DNA from: Parahaliea aestuarii
Lineage (GTDB): Bacteria; Pseudomonadota; Gammaproteobacteria; Pseudomonadales; Halieaceae
Direction of reading: 5' to 3'
DNA length: 64,000 nt
Assembly (NCBI RefSeq): GCF_008064635.1
Contig: NZ_VRYZ01000005.1
Span: 62,001 to 126,000 of the forward strand
Positions 33,738-45,742 of the stretch are shown in pieces. Each line of letters opens with the position of its first letter. The stretch's first letter is position 1. Under the pieces are notes generated by a model that made no database searches, was not told where the DNA came from, and saw nothing but the letters and a program-made list of their open reading frames with translations. The position numbers and the translations under genes were made by a program.

Positions 33738-34958
33738 ATGGCACACAAAATCAAGGCACCCACATTCCCGGAATCCGTTGCCGACGGTGAAATCGCTGTT
33801 TGGCACAAGCAGGAAGGGGAGGCCGTTGCTCGCGACGAGCTGCTGGTGGAAATCGAGACCGACAAGGTGGTGATGGAAGTTGTCGCCCCGGAGGACGGGG
33901 TTCTCACCAAGATCTACGCGAGTGAGGGCGATACTATCGAATCTGACCAGCTGCTGGCCGACCTGGAGATTGGTGCAAGCGCCGACGCAGGCAGTGCGCC
34001 CGCAGCGAAGGAAGCCGCTCCCGCTCCCGCCGCCAGCACCGCGGGCGACAGCGCTGCGGAACCGCTGCTGGGCCCGGCCGCCCGGCAGATGGTGGAGGAG
34101 CACAAGCTCGACGCCAGCCAGATTTCCGGCACCGGCAAGGGCGGTCGCGTGACCAAGGAAGATGTGCTCAACCACCTCAAGGACGCTCCCAAGGCAGCGA
34201 AAACGGCCGCTCCTGCGCCCGCAGCGGCACCGGCTGCCTCCACGCCTACTGGCGAGCGTGTCGAGAAGCGTGTGCCGATGACCCGCATGCGCGCGCGCAT
34301 CGCCCAGCGCCTACTCCAGGCCTCCCAGGAAACCGCCATGCTCACCACCTTCAACGAGGTGAACATGGCGCCGGTCATGGAGTTGCGCAGCAAGTACAAG
34401 GACCAGTTCGAGAAGACCCACAACGGCACCCGCCTGGGCTTCATGGGTTTCTTCGTCAAGGCCTGCTGCGAGGCGCTCAAGCGCTTCCCCGAAGTGAACG
34501 CCTCCATCGATGGCAACGACGTGGTTTACCACGGCTACCAGGACATCGGCGTGGCCGTGTCCACCGAGGGCGGTCTGGTGGTTCCGGTGCTGCGCGACGC
34601 CGATTTCATGAGCCTCGCGGACGTGGAAGCCGCGATTCGCGACCTCGGCCTCAAGGCCCGCGATAACAAGCTGTCCATCGACGACATGACCGGCGGCACC
34701 TTCACCGTGACCAATGGCGGTGTATTCGGCTCGCTGATGTCGACCCCGATCCTCAACCCCCCGCAGACCGGCATCCTGGGCATGCACAAAATCCAGGAGC
34801 GGCCGATGGCGGTCAATGGCAAGGTGGAAATCCTGCCCATGATGTACCTGGCTCTGTCCTACGACCACCGCCTCATCGACGGCAAGACCGCCGTGCAGTT
34901 CCTGGTGGCAGTGAAGGACCTGATCGAGGATCCGGCGCGCATCCTGCTGCAACTGTAA
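33738..34958 (+). CDS. sucB: Dihydrolipoyllysine-residue succinyltransferase SucB
   Basis: E2 core of OGDH, 406 residues. One lipoyl domain (1-77) with lipoyl Lys 43 in [11 protein letters not shown]; an Ala/Pro hinge; peripheral subunit-binding domain (about 112-150, [18 protein letters not shown]); second Ala/Pro hinge; catalytic domain with [12 protein letters not shown] carrying the active-site His. Sits between sucA and lpdA with short gaps. Confidence 0.97.
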   Translation: MAHKIKAPTFPESVADGEIAVWHKQEGEAVARDELLVEIETDKVVMEVVAPEDGVLTKIYASEGDTIESDQLLADLEIGASADAGSAPAAKEAAPAPAASTAGDSAAEPLLGPAARQMVEEHKLDASQISGTGKGGRVTKEDVLNHLKDAPKAAKTAAPAPAAAPAASTPTGERVEKRVPMTRMRARIAQRLLQASQETAMLTTFNEVNMAPVMELRSKYKDQFEKTHNGTRLGFMGFFVKACCEALKRFPEVNASIDGNDVVYHGYQDIGVAVSTEGGLVVPVLRDADFMSLADVEAAIRDLGLKARDNKLSIDDMTGGTFTVTNGGVFGSLMSTPILNPPQTGILGMHKIQERPMAVNGKVEILPMMYLALSYDHRLIDGKTAVQFLVAVKDLIEDPARILLQL

Positions 34959-36446
<1,488 letters not shown>

Positions 36447-36465
36447 TCGCCCGCGGGCGAAATGC

Positions 36466-36489
36466 CAAACTGCCCGCGAGGGCAGTTTG
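36466..36489. other. Hairpin between lpdA and sucC
   Basis: Perfect 10-bp stem CAAACTGCCC/GGGCAGTTTG with GCGA tetraloop, 20 bp after the lpdA stop; no T run. Likely a processing/stability hairpin or a weak attenuator. The rest of the 184-bp gap shows no clear promoter. Confidence 0.55.
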
Positions 36490-36630
36490 CTTAATGAAAG
36501 AGTAGAATCCGTCCCCGGCGCGCAAGCATAAGAGCCTAATTTTGGTGCCGGAGGCAACAGCGGGTGACGGGAGCTAAAGAAGGCCTCCGCACCGGGTAAA
36601 CGTTAACCCAAGACGAGAACGGGATAGAGC

Positions 36631-37800
36631 ATGAACCTTCATGAGTACCAGGGCAAACAGCTGTTTGCCGAATACGGTCTGCCGGTGTCCAAAGGGCACG
36701 CGGTCGACACCCCAGAAGATGCGGTCAAGGCCGCCGAACAGATCGGCGGCGACATGTGGGTGGTGAAAGCCCAGGTGCACGCGGGCGGTCGCGGCAAGGC
36801 CGGCGGTGTGAAGCTGGTGAAGACCACCGACGAGGTGCGTGAATTCGCCGCCAACTGGCTGGGCAAGAACCTGGTGACCTACCAGACCGACGAGAATGGT
36901 CAGCCGGTCAGCAAGATCCTGGTGGAATCCTGCACCGATATCGCCGAAGAGCTCTACCTGGGCGCCGTGGTTGACCGCGCCACCCGTCGTATCGTTTTCA
37001 TGGCCTCCACTGAAGGCGGCGTGGAAATCGAGAAAGTGGCCGAGGAAACTCCCGAGAAAATCCTCCGCGCCACCATCGATCCGCTGGTCGGTGCGCAGCC
37101 TTACCAGGGCCGCGAACTGGCCTTCAAACTGGGCCTGCAGGGCGAGCAAATCAAGCAGTTCGTCAAGATCTTCCTGGGTCTGGCGCAGCTGTTCCAGGAA
37201 AAGGACCTGGCCCTGATCGAGATCAACCCGCTGGTGATCACCACCGAAGGCAACCTGCACTGCCTGGATGCCAAACTGGGTGTCGACGGCAACGCCATGT
37301 ACCGCCAGAAGCAACTGGGTGAAATGCACGATCCCTCCCAGGAAGACGAGCGTGAAGCTCACGCCGCCAAATGGGAGCTCAACTACGTGGCACTGGACGG
37401 CAACATCGGCTGCATGGTGAACGGCGCCGGTCTGGCCATGGGCACCATGGATATCGTCGCCCTGCACGGTGGCTTCCCCGCCAACTTCCTGGACGTGGGC
37501 GGCGGCGCCACCAAGGAGCGCGTCTCCGAGGCCTTCAAGATCATCCTGTCCGACGACAAGGTGAAGGCGGTTCTGATCAACATCTTCGGCGGCATTGTGC
37601 GCTGTGACCTGATCGCCGAAGGCGTGATCGGCGCGGTCGAGGAAATCGGCGTGAAGGTGCCGGTGGTTGTGCGCCTGGAAGGCAACAACGCGGAACTGGG
37701 CCAGAAAGTGCTGGCCGACAGTGGATTGAACATCATTGCTGCCACCAGCCTTACAGACGCTGCTCAGCAGGCAGTTAAAGCAGCGGGAGGTGCAGCATAA
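36631..37800 (+). CDS. sucC: Succinyl-CoA synthetase beta subunit SucC
   Basis: ADP-forming ligase subunit, 389 residues. ATP-grasp domain with [33 protein letters not shown] and EINPLVIT; C-terminal CoA-ligase domain with [10 protein letters not shown]. Overlaps sucD at TAATG. Confidence 0.98.
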   Translation: MNLHEYQGKQLFAEYGLPVSKGHAVDTPEDAVKAAEQIGGDMWVVKAQVHAGGRGKAGGVKLVKTTDEVREFAANWLGKNLVTYQTDENGQPVSKILVESCTDIAEELYLGAVVDRATRRIVFMASTEGGVEIEKVAEETPEKILRATIDPLVGAQPYQGRELAFKLGLQGEQIKQFVKIFLGLAQLFQEKDLALIEINPLVITTEGNLHCLDAKLGVDGNAMYRQKQLGEMHDPSQEDEREAHAAKWELNYVALDGNIGCMVNGAGLAMGTMDIVALHGGFPANFLDVGGGATKERVSEAFKIILSDDKVKAVLINIFGGIVRCDLIAEGVIGAVEEIGVKVPVVVRLEGNNAELGQKVLADSGLNIIAATSLTDAAQQAVKAAGGAA

Positions 37801-38672
37801 TGAGCATTCTGATCGACAAGAACACCAAGGTAATCTGCCAGGGCTTCACCGGCTCACAGGGCACCTTCCACTCCGAACAGGCCATCGCCTACGGCACCCA
37901 GATGGTCGGCGGCGTCACCCCCGGCAAGGGCGGCCAGGAGCACCTGGGCCTGCCGGTCTTCAACACCGTGGCGGAAGCCGTGGAAGCCACCGGCGCGGAT
38001 GCCTCCGTGATCTATGTACCGGCTCCCTTCTGCAAGGACTCCATCCTGGAAGCGGCCAACAGCGGCATCAAGCTGATCGTGTGCATCACCGAGGGCATCC
38101 CCACCCTCGACATGCTGGACGCGAAAGTGAAGTGCGACGAGCTGGGCGTGCGCCTGATTGGCCCCAACTGCCCCGGCGTGATCACCCCCGGCGAGTGCAA
38201 GATCGGCATCATGCCCGGTCACATTCACCTGCCCGGCAAGGTGGGCATCGTGTCCCGCTCCGGCACCCTGACCTACGAGGCGGTCAAGCAGACCACCGAC
38301 GCGGGCTTCGGCCAGTCCACCTGTGTCGGTATCGGCGGCGACCCCATCCCCGGCTCCAACTTCATCGACATCCTGGAGATGTTCGAGAAGGATCCGGCCA
38401 CCGAAGCCATCGTGATGATCGGTGAAATCGGCGGCACCGCCGAGGAAGAGGCCGCGGCCTACATCAAGGCCAACGTGACCAAGCCCGTGGTTTCCTACAT
38501 TGCCGGTGTTACCGCACCGAAAGGCAAGCGTATGGGCCACGCCGGCGCCATCATCTCCGGTGGCAAGGGCACCGCGGACGAGAAGTTCGCCGCGTTGGAA
38601 GACGCCGGTGTGAAAACCGTGCGCTCCCTGGCCGAGATCGGCAACGCGCTGGCTGAAGTGACCGGCTGGTAA
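37800..38672 (+). CDS. sucD: Succinyl-CoA synthetase alpha subunit SucD
   Basis: CoA-binding, phosphohistidine subunit, 290 residues. CoA-binding [31 protein letters not shown] and the phosphorylated His in [11 protein letters not shown]. Last gene of the TCA block and followed by a strong terminator. Confidence 0.98.
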   Translation: MSILIDKNTKVICQGFTGSQGTFHSEQAIAYGTQMVGGVTPGKGGQEHLGLPVFNTVAEAVEATGADASVIYVPAPFCKDSILEAANSGIKLIVCITEGIPTLDMLDAKVKCDELGVRLIGPNCPGVITPGECKIGIMPGHIHLPGKVGIVSRSGTLTYEAVKQTTDAGFGQSTCVGIGGDPIPGSNFIDILEMFEKDPATEAIVMIGEIGGTAEEEAAAYIKANVTKPVVSYIAGVTAPKGKRMGHAGAIISGGKGTADEKFAALEDAGVKTVRSLAEIGNALAEVTGW

Positions 38673-38692
38673 GTCTCATCCGGCTCTGAAAG

Positions 38693-38725
38693 GGCCCCGT
38701 CAGCGCAGGCTGGCGGGGCCTTTTT
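38693..38725 (+). terminator. Rho-independent terminator after sucD
   Basis: 12-bp stem GGCCCCGTCAGC / GCTGGCGGGGCC (one wobble), GCAG loop, then TTTTTC. Confidence 0.93.
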
Positions 38726-38814
38726 CGTAGCGGCCAGAAAGCCTGCGTTGTTGCCGTCGCGAACGGGGCTGTATGACCGTCCGGCCGCTGATTGGTTATG
38801 CGCCGCATCGATGA

Positions 38815-38843
38815 CTTGAAATTGCTGCAGGCCACCCCCATCT
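38815..38843 (+). promoter_or_regulatory. Sigma-32 heat-shock promoter of htpG
   Basis: -35 CTTGAAA (38815-38821), 14-bp spacer, -10 CCCCATCT (38836-38843): a near-perfect RpoH consensus 48 bp before the htpG start. Confidence 0.9.
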
Positions 38844-38891
38844 CCCCAACCTGACTGTCATCCCAACCACAGATTCAGCAAGAGGGACCCC

Positions 38892-40811
38892 ATGACCGCC
38901 GACGTTCAGAAAGAAACCCTGGGCTTCCAGACCGAAGCCAAGCAACTCCTGCACCTGATGATCCACTCCCTGTACAGCAACCGGGAGATTTTCCTGCGGG
39001 AGCTGATATCCAACGCCTCCGATGCCATCGACAAGCTGCGCTTTGCCGCCCTGTCGGATGATTCCCTGCTGGAAGGGCAGGGCGACTTCCAGGTGCAGGT
39101 GGATGTCGACAAAGAGGCCGGCACCATCACCATCAGCGATAACGGCATCGGCATGACGCGGGAAGAGGTGATCGAGAATCTCGGCACCATCGCGAAATCC
39201 GGCACCGCCGCCTTCCTGGAGAGCCTCAGCGGTGACCAGAAGAAGGATTCCCAGCTGATCGGCCAGTTCGGTGTGGGCTTCTACTCCGGCTTTATCGTCG
39301 CCGACCGCGTGGAAGTGCACACCCGCAAGGCCGGAGAAGGCGCCGATAGTGGCGTGGTGTGGGAATCCGCCGGCGAGGCGGAGTTCACCATCGAAAGCCG
39401 TGCCAAGGACAGCCGCGGCACCGCCATCACCCTGTTCCTGAAAGACGACTGCAAGGAATTCGCCGACGACTTCCGCGTGCGCAGCGTGATCAAGAAGTAC
39501 TCGGATCACATCTCCGTGCCGGTGCTGATGCTGAAGCCGGAAATGCCTACCGCTGAAGAGGATGAGGAGAAGGCGGAAGACAAAGCCCCGGAGTACGAGG
39601 CGGTCAACGAAGCCACGGCCCTGTGGACCCGCCCCCGCAGCGAGGTCAGCGATGACGAATACAAGGCCTTCTATCGCCACGTCTCCCACGATTTCGACGA
39701 GCCCCTGAGCTGGAGCCACAACAAGGTGGAAGGCAAGCTGGAGTACACCAGCCTGCTGTACCTGCCCAAGCGCGCGCCCTTCGATATGTGGAACCGCGAC
39801 ATGGCCCGCGGGCTCAAGCTCTACGTGCAGCGCACATTCATCATGGACGAGGCAGAGCAGTTCCTGCCCCTGTACCTGCGCTTTGTGAAGGGTGTGGTGG
39901 ACTCCAATGACCTGCCCCTGAACGTGTCCCGCGAAATCCTGCAGCAGGACGGCGCGGTGGAGTCCATGCGCTCCGCCCTGACCAAGCGGGTGCTGGACAT
40001 GCTGGGCAAGCTGGCCAAGAAGGAGGGCGACGATTACGCCACTTTCTGGAAGGAGTTTGGCCAGGTACTGAAGGAGGGCCCCGCGGAGGACTTCGCCAAC
40101 AAGGAGAAAATCGCCAAACTGCTGCGCTTCTCCACCACCCACACCGACAGCCCTGAGCACGACCAGTCCCTGGAGGACTACGTGTCGCGCATGCAGGACG
40201 GCCAGGACAAGATCTACTACGTGGTAGCGGAGAACTTCAACACGGCGCGGAAAAGCCCCCACCTGGAAGTGTTCCGCAAAAAGGGCATCGAGGTGCTGCT
40301 GCTGACAGATCGCGTCGACGACTGGTTGATGAATCACCTGCAGGAATTCGACGGCAAGCAACTGCAGGACGTTGCCCGCGGCGCCCTGGACCTGGCCTCC
40401 GACTCCGAGGAGGAAAAAGCCGAGCAGGAAAAGTTGCAGAAGGAAAGCGAAGGTCTGGTGGAACGCCTGGCCAAGGTGCTGGAGGACAAGGTGTCGGAGG
40501 TGCGAGCCACTGCCCGTCTCACCGAGTCCGCTGCCTGCCTGGTGGTGGGCGACTACGACATGGGCGCCCAGATGCGCCGCATCATGGAGGCCGCCGGCCA
40601 GCCGGTGCCGGACAGCAAGCCCATTCTCGAAGTCAATCCGCAGCACCCGCTGGTGAAAATGCTCGACGCCGAAGCCGATGAAGACCGCTACGCGGACCTC
40701 GCCAATATCGTGTTCGACCAGGCGACTCTCGCCGAGGGTGGCCAACTGGACGACCCCGCCAGTTATGTGGCCCGCCTCAACAAGTTGCTGCTGGACACGA
40801 TGGCCAGCTGA
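38892..40811 (+). CDS. htpG: Chaperone HtpG (Hsp90)
   Basis: ATP-dependent cytosolic chaperone, 639 residues (E. coli 624). N-terminal GHKL ATPase: [44 protein letters not shown] charged linker (about 215-240, [15 protein letters not shown]) precedes the middle domain with [12 protein letters not shown], then the C-terminal dimerisation domain. Heat-shock control is indicated by the sigma-32 promoter. Confidence 0.98.
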   Translation: MTADVQKETLGFQTEAKQLLHLMIHSLYSNREIFLRELISNASDAIDKLRFAALSDDSLLEGQGDFQVQVDVDKEAGTITISDNGIGMTREEVIENLGTIAKSGTAAFLESLSGDQKKDSQLIGQFGVGFYSGFIVADRVEVHTRKAGEGADSGVVWESAGEAEFTIESRAKDSRGTAITLFLKDDCKEFADDFRVRSVIKKYSDHISVPVLMLKPEMPTAEEDEEKAEDKAPEYEAVNEATALWTRPRSEVSDDEYKAFYRHVSHDFDEPLSWSHNKVEGKLEYTSLLYLPKRAPFDMWNRDMARGLKLYVQRTFIMDEAEQFLPLYLRFVKGVVDSNDLPLNVSREILQQDGAVESMRSALTKRVLDMLGKLAKKEGDDYATFWKEFGQVLKEGPAEDFANKEKIAKLLRFSTTHTDSPEHDQSLEDYVSRMQDGQDKIYYVVAENFNTARKSPHLEVFRKKGIEVLLLTDRVDDWLMNHLQEFDGKQLQDVARGALDLASDSEEEKAEQEKLQKESEGLVERLAKVLEDKVSEVRATARLTESAACLVVGDYDMGAQMRRIMEAAGQPVPDSKPILEVNPQHPLVKMLDAEADEDRYADLANIVFDQATLAEGGQLDDPASYVARLNKLLLDTMAS

Positions 40812-40880
40812 AGCCGGGCACACTGGCTGATCCTCGCGCCCGCTGCGCCCTGTCGGGTGCAGCGGCAAAACTGATAGACT

Positions 40881-40911
40881 CGACCCCGCCCGGCTGCCCC
40901 GGGCGGGGTCG
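40881..40911. terminator. GC-rich stem-loop after htpG
   Basis: 13-bp stem CGACCCCGCCCGG / CCGGGCGGGGTCG with 5-nt loop, followed by ATCATAATAAATTC rather than a T run. Possible terminator of htpG; weak by the T-tract criterion. Confidence 0.5.
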
Positions 40912-40952
40912 ATCATAATAAATTCTGGACTCCATAAATTCAGGTATTGCCT

Positions 40953-41969
40953 ATGATGCACACCCACCGCGTAGCGGTGCTCGGCGGCGGCAGTTTTGGC
41001 ACTGTGATCGCCAATCTGATTGCCGGTAATGGTCACCGGGTCTGCCTCTGGCTGCGGAATGACGAGCGCGTCGGGGCCATCAATCGCGAACGCGAGAACG
41101 CTGAATATCTGCCGGGGTACCGGCTCCACGAAAAACTGCGCGCCACCACCTCGCTGGAGGATGCGGTCAGCGCCATCGACATTCTGTTTCTGGCAGTGCC
41201 GAGTGCCTCCTTCCGCGAAGTTGCGCGGCGGCTGGCGGGACTGCTGTCGCCGGATACCCTGCTGGTCAGCCTGACCAAGGGCATTGAGGCCCCGGGCTTT
41301 CACCTGATGAGTGAAATTCTGGCCCAGGAGCTGCCCGACAACCCCTGTGCCGTTCTCAGCGGCCCCAATCTGGCGGGCGAGATTGCCGCCGGTGGTATCG
41401 CCGGCGCAGTCGTGGCTTCCCGGAGTGATGCCATCAACAGCACCCTCCACGATCTGCTGCACAGCGAGCGCTTCCTGATCTATGGCTCCGGCGATATGTA
41501 CGGGGTGGAGCTGGGCGGAGCGCTGAAAAACGTCTATGCCATCCTCGCCGGGCTGGGTGATGCCCTCGATTTTGGCGAAAACACCAGCGGCCTGCTGTTG
41601 ACCCGCGCCCTCAGCGAAATGTCGCGCTTTGCCGTGCACAGCGGCGCCAACCCGATGACCTTCCTCGGCCTGGCCGGGGTGGGTGATCTCTTTGTGACCT
41701 GTTCGTCGCCCCTGTCGCGCAACTACCGCATCGGCCAGGCCATCGGTCGCGGCCAGCCCCTTGCGGAAGTCCTGGCGGAGATGGACCAGGTGGCAGAGGG
41801 CATCAATACCCTTGAACTCCTGAAGTCCCAGGCGGAGCAGCGTGGCGTGCCCATGCCGCTGGTCAACGGGCTCTATGACATCCTCCACCACAGCCGTCCG
41901 GTCTCGGAATTGTTCAGTGATATGATGAGCCGCGAGCAGGCACAGGATGTGGAGTTTGTCGCTGGCTAG
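40953..41969 (+). CDS. gpsA: NAD(P)H-dependent glycerol-3-phosphate dehydrogenase GpsA
   Basis: Makes sn-glycerol-3-phosphate for phospholipid synthesis, 338 residues. NAD(P) motif VLGGGSFGTVIANL, SLTKGIE, catalytic-Lys region ELGGALKNVYAI and NTSGLLLTRALSEM. ATG 40953 is preferred over an upstream TTG; a second ATG follows immediately. Confidence 0.96.
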   Translation: MMHTHRVAVLGGGSFGTVIANLIAGNGHRVCLWLRNDERVGAINRERENAEYLPGYRLHEKLRATTSLEDAVSAIDILFLAVPSASFREVARRLAGLLSPDTLLVSLTKGIEAPGFHLMSEILAQELPDNPCAVLSGPNLAGEIAAGGIAGAVVASRSDAINSTLHDLLHSERFLIYGSGDMYGVELGGALKNVYAILAGLGDALDFGENTSGLLLTRALSEMSRFAVHSGANPMTFLGLAGVGDLFVTCSSPLSRNYRIGQAIGRGQPLAEVLAEMDQVAEGINTLELLKSQAEQRGVPMPLVNGLYDILHHSRPVSELFSDMMSREQAQDVEFVAG

Positions 41970-42007
41970 GCTGTTCGGCGGCAAAAGCAAACCACAGGAG
42001 AGGCGTG

Positions 42008-42511
42008 ATGATCGTGACAGTGTGGCGACACGGGGAAGCGGGGCGGGCCGCAGAGGATCAACTGCGGCGACTCACACCGCACGGCGAGCTGGATATCGCC
42101 ACGGGCGCTGCCAGGCAATGGGCGCTGTGTGCCGAGCGCAGCCTGCCGGCGCCGGATGCGCTGTGGTACAGCCGCTGGGTGCGTACCACGCAGACTGCCC
42201 AGATGCTGCTGCGCAGCCATGCTGACCTGCCGAATCGCCCGGAGGAAGCGCTGATTCCCGGGGCGGGGCCTATGCAGGTCGATGTGGCGCTGGAGGCACT
42301 GCGGGACACCCCCGCGCCGCCGGCCCACCTGGTCCTGGTCTCCCACCAGCCCCTGGTGTCGGAACTGGTCGATCACTGGCTCGGAGAGAGCAGGGCGGCG
42401 CCACCCCATCCACCGGGCGGGCTGGTCAGTCTCAAGATTGAAGCGCCGGCGAGGGGATGCGGCAGTCTGCTGTGGTGGGCTTTTCCGCCGCACTACGAGG
42501 CCAGCCGGTGA
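42008..42511 (+). CDS. sixA: Phosphohistidine phosphatase SixA-like
   Basis: Small histidine-phosphatase-superfamily protein, 167 residues. RHGEA motif with nucleophile His 8, SRWVRTTQTAQML and second His in LVSHQPLVSELVDHW. SixA removes phosphate from phosphohistidine of HPt or PTS proteins; the target here is unknown. AGGAG lies upstream; a GTG one codon earlier is equally possible. Overlaps the next gene by GTGA. Confidence 0.87.
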   Translation: MIVTVWRHGEAGRAAEDQLRRLTPHGELDIATGAARQWALCAERSLPAPDALWYSRWVRTTQTAQMLLRSHADLPNRPEEALIPGAGPMQVDVALEALRDTPAPPAHLVLVSHQPLVSELVDHWLGESRAAPPHPPGGLVSLKIEAPARGCGSLLWWAFPPHYEASR

Positions 42512-43380
42512 ACAGTGCAACGGATATCGCCGCCGCCACTGAGTGTCACTGGGATATCGACGGGCTGCGCCTGTGCGGCCTGAGCTGGGGCCCGGCGGAC
42601 GGTCGGCCGGTGCTCGCCCTGCACGGCTGGCAGGATAATGCCGCCAGCTTTGCACGGCTCGCCCCGCAACTGGTGGGCTGTCGTGTGGTGGCCGTGGACC
42701 TCAGCGGGCAGGGCCAGAGCAGTTTCCGCTCGGCGGATGCCACTTACCAGATATGGGACGATGTGCCGCAACTGGTGACGTTGATGGACCAGCTTGGCTG
42801 GCAGCGCTGTGCGCTGCTGGGGCACTCTCGTGGCGGGATAATTTCCACGCTGCTGGCCGCCGCCGTACCGGCGCGGGTCAGCCATCTCATCATGCTCGAC
42901 GGTATTGTGCCTGAGGCCGTGAAGGAGACCGCATTCCCCTATCAGCTAGGGCGCTTTGTCAGCGAGCGCGACAGCGCCCTGGCCCGACGGGCCCGGCGCT
43001 ATCCTACCCGGGAGGCCGCAGTGGCGGCCCGGGTACGCAACGGCTTTCAACAGCCGTGCGCCGAAATGCTGGCCTCGCGCGGTCTGGAAGGGGATAGTGA
43101 GCTGGGTTGGGCCTGGCGCATCGACCCGCGCCTGCGCGCCGCATCGGCAGTGAAGATGACCGATGGCCAGATTCGCGCCACGCTGGGCGCCATCCGGGCG
43201 CCGGCCCTGCTATTGCGGGCCGGACGTGGCATGATGCAGCATGAACCTCTGGTGGAACTGGCGCGCAGTCACATTCCGCAATTGCGTGTGGCCGATGTCG
43301 ATGGTGGGCACCATTTCCATATGGAGGCAGTGGTCGATCAGTGGATACCGGATCTTCTCGCCTTTCTGGCACAGGAATAA
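42508..43380 (+). CDS. Alpha/beta hydrolase
   Basis: Cytoplasmic hydrolase of 290 residues. Oxyanion motif ALHGWQDNAASF, nucleophile Ser in LLGHSRGGIIS, and probable catalytic His in DGGHHFHME. Resembles the YbfF/esterase-type and epoxide-hydrolase-like subfamilies; substrate not predictable. GTG overlaps the sixA stop, suggesting coupling. A longer upstream frame exists but would run deep into sixA. Confidence 0.83.
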   Translation: MNSATDIAAATECHWDIDGLRLCGLSWGPADGRPVLALHGWQDNAASFARLAPQLVGCRVVAVDLSGQGQSSFRSADATYQIWDDVPQLVTLMDQLGWQRCALLGHSRGGIISTLLAAAVPARVSHLIMLDGIVPEAVKETAFPYQLGRFVSERDSALARRARRYPTREAAVAARVRNGFQQPCAEMLASRGLEGDSELGWAWRIDPRLRAASAVKMTDGQIRATLGAIRAPALLLRAGRGMMQHEPLVELARSHIPQLRVADVDGGHHFHMEAVVDQWIPDLLAFLAQE

Positions 43381-43392
43381 AAAGGAGTGCCC

Positions 43393-43950
43393 TTGCCTGG
43401 AATTCAAGCTCTACCCGGCCTGGCTCGCTGCTGCCTTGCACTGCTACTGGCGGGCGCGGCAGTGGCAGCCCCGGACGACAGTCCCGCTCCCCTGCTCGGC
43501 GAACTGGATGATTTCCCACACGCGGTACAGGTTGCCACGTCGCAAGAGGCGGTGGTGGATTACGAAGTTGGCCTGGGTGCCATGCAAAAGCATCTGGGCG
43601 ACTGGCAGTTCAAGCACAGTCGCCGCGTCAATGGCGAACGATTACGTTACACCTGGCAGATAACAGATGGCTTCAGTTCGGAGGAAGTGTATCGGCAGCT
43701 GACTACCAGGCTGTCCGGCTGGGAAGGTAGTGAACAGCTTTTCAGTTGTGAAGGACGATCCTGCGGCAACGGCGCCCAGTGGGCCAACCTGGTGTTCGGG
43801 CAGCGGGTACTGTACGGCCGCGCGGATGCCCAGCGCTATACGGTTTTCAGCTTTGGTGGAGAGCAGGGCTACCTGGTGCTGGCCTACGCTGCGGCCCGCA
43901 CCACGGATCGCCAGTATCTCCACGCGGAAGTGATTGACCTAGCGCCGTAG
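43393..43950 (+). CDS. Secreted protein of unknown function (DUF4892-like)
   Basis: 185-residue exported protein: N-terminal signal peptide ([18 protein letters not shown]; cleavage near AVAA). The mature part, with [49 protein letters not shown] and YLVLAYAA, looks like the N-terminal part of DUF4892 proteins, which are often longer. The two Cys in CEGRSC may form a disulfide. TTG start chosen because AAAGGAG lies 5 nt upstream. Its 3' end overlaps the convergent folE by 12 bp. Confidence 0.65.
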   Translation: MPGIQALPGLARCCLALLLAGAAVAAPDDSPAPLLGELDDFPHAVQVATSQEAVVDYEVGLGAMQKHLGDWQFKHSRRVNGERLRYTWQITDGFSSEEVYRQLTTRLSGWEGSEQLFSCEGRSCGNGAQWANLVFGQRVLYGRADAQRYTVFSFGGEQGYLVLAYAAARTTDRQYLHAEVIDLAP

Positions 43951-44487
43951 CTGCAACAGCGACAGAAATTCCTCGCGAGTAGTCTGGGACTCGCGGAAGC
44001 AGCCCAGCATGGCCGAGGTTTTCATCACCGAGTTTTGTTTTTCCACCCCGCGCATCATCATGCACATGTGTTGGGCTTCAATGATTACGCCGACACCTTC
44101 GGCACCAGTCACCTGCATGATGGTTTCGGCGATCTGGGTCGTCAGGGACTCCTGGATCTGCAGGCGACGCGCGAAGACATCCACAATACGAGCCACTTTT
44201 GACAGGCCAAGCACATTGCCGGTCGGGATATAGGCCACGTGGCATTTTCCGATAAAGGGCAGCAGGTGGTGTTCGCACAGGGAGTAGAGTTCGACATCCT
44301 GTACCAGCACCATTTCACTGGAGTCGGACGGGAACAGGGCGTCGTTGACGACTTCATCCACGGACTGCTGGTAACCGCGGGTGAGGAACTCGAATGCCTT
44401 GGCCGCCCGCGTCGGAGTGTCCACCAGCCCCGGCCGGTTCAGGTCCTCGCCAATGGCTTCGATGATGCGTGCCCAGTGTTGTTCCAC
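43939..44487 (-). CDS. folE: GTP cyclohydrolase I FolE
   Basis: First step of tetrahydrofolate synthesis, GTP to 7,8-dihydroneopterin triphosphate; 182 residues. [16 protein letters not shown], zinc ligands in [11 protein letters not shown] and HMCMMMRG, and [18 protein letters not shown] are all typical. Lies 85 bp downstream of the natB-like gene on the same strand, so it may be co-transcribed. Confidence 0.97.
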   Translation of the reverse strand: MEQHWARIIEAIGEDLNRPGLVDTPTRAAKAFEFLTRGYQQSVDEVVNDALFPSDSSEMVLVQDVELYSLCEHHLLPFIGKCHVAYIPTGNVLGLSKVARIVDVFARRLQIQESLTTQIAETIMQVTGAEGVGVIIEAQHMCMMMRGVEKQNSVMKTSAMLGCFRESQTTREEFLSLLQLRR

Positions 44488-44572
44488 GGGAAATTCCTCG
44501 TCAGGGAGGTAAAAAGGACGGCGATAGTAGCAATCCGCCTATGTCATGGCAAACCGCGGGAGGGCGCTTTCC

Positions 44573-45742
44573 CTAGCCTGACACGCCCAGCGATTCGCGA
44601 TGGTAGAGTCGCGCCGCGAGCAACCAGAGAAACAGCCCGAGTGCAAAACCACACAGCATGTATACGGCCCATTCCGCGGGGGAGATCACTTCGCCGCGAA
44701 TCAGCTTCAGCAGCATCTGGTTCTGTGCCAGAAAGGGAACGGAGAACTGCCATAACTGGTTCTTCACCGGGTTCACCATCAGGATGAGGGTGGGTGCGAT
44801 GGGCAGCAGCATCAGCACACTCAGGTAGCTTTGCGCTTCCTTGACCGAGCGGGCGCCGGCGGCGATGAGGGTCAGCAGGGTGGTGCCGATCAGCACCATG
44901 GGCAGCAGCACCAGCAGTAGCTGCGCAGCGACCGGCAGCGACACGTCCACCAGTTGCAGCGGTCCGGGTGCCAGCTGAAAACTGACCTTGAAGGCCAGCA
45001 CGATCAGTAGCAGGCCGAGCATGCCAAACAGGCAGGCGGCGAGAATCTTGCCGCTCATGATCGCGGTGCGCGCGGCGGGGGTTGCCAGCAGGGGCTCCAG
45101 CGACTGGCGTTCCCGCTCGCCGGCGGTGACATCGATGACCAGGGCGGCGCTGCCGATAAAACTGAACAGGATCAGCAGGTAGGGCAGAAAGGTGAGCAGC
45201 ATGCCGCGGCGGGCTTCCGGGGTTGCGACATCGCGCCACGCGACCTGCACCGCCTGTGATGACAGAGGGCTTTGCCCCCGCTGCAGGGCGCGCAGGGAGG
45301 CCACTGTGGCACTGTACTCGCGCAGGACCTGGTGCACCCGCTGCAGGGGAATCTGGGCATCCTGCAGGGAGCTGTCATAGGTCAGTTCCACCGGCGCCGG
45401 CAGGCTGTCGCGCCAGCGCGCGGCATAGTCAGGGGCGATGTGCAAAACCACTGGCGCCACCTGTTCCCGGACGGCGACGACGGTATTTTCCGGCGCTTCC
45501 ACGACCTCGATGTTGCGGCTCTCCAGAAAGGCCACCAGGTTCGGCGCGCGCCCGGCGCCGGCAACAGGCAAAACCAGGGTGGATTCAAGCTGGGTGCGCA
45601 CCTTGCTCTCAACCAGCGCGCCGGTGCCCAGGATAATCCCCGGCATCAGCAGGGGCCCCAGCAGGAGCCCCAGAACCACTGTCTTGCGGTCGCGGAACAG
45701 GTCGACCAGCTCCTTGCTGGCCACCGTCCAGATAGCCCTCAT
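44573..45742 (-). CDS. ABC-2 type transporter permease (NatB-like)
   Basis: Membrane subunit of 389 residues. One N-terminal helix (about 22-43), a 130-residue extracytoplasmic domain, then about five helices after residue 180; GERERQSLEPLLATP is the characteristic ABC-2 loop. Similar to NatB, a sodium extrusion permease in Bacillus; the substrate here is not known. Overlaps the ATPase gene by ATGA. Confidence 0.87.
   Translation of the reverse strand: MRAIWTVASKELVDLFRDRKTVVLGLLLGPLLMPGIILGTGALVESKVRTQLESTLVLPVAGAGRAPNLVAFLESRNIEVVEAPENTVVAVREQVAPVVLHIAPDYAARWRDSLPAPVELTYDSSLQDAQIPLQRVHQVLREYSATVASLRALQRGQSPLSSQAVQVAWRDVATPEARRGMLLTFLPYLLILFSFIGSAALVIDVTAGERERQSLEPLLATPAARTAIMSGKILAACLFGMLGLLLIVLAFKVSFQLAPGPLQLVDVSLPVAAQLLLVLLPMVLIGTTLLTLIAAGARSVKEAQSYLSVLMLLPIAPTLILMVNPVKNQLWQFSVPFLAQNQMLLKLIRGEVISPAEWAVYMLCGFALGLFLWLLAARLYHRESLGVSG

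Noticed and set aside
38796-41990. 1064-codon open frame on the minus strand across htpG and gpsA
   Set aside because: Lies antisense to two unmistakable genes in GC-rich DNA, where the complementary frame is naturally free of stops; its composition (His-, Gln-, Gly-, Val-rich) has no domain.
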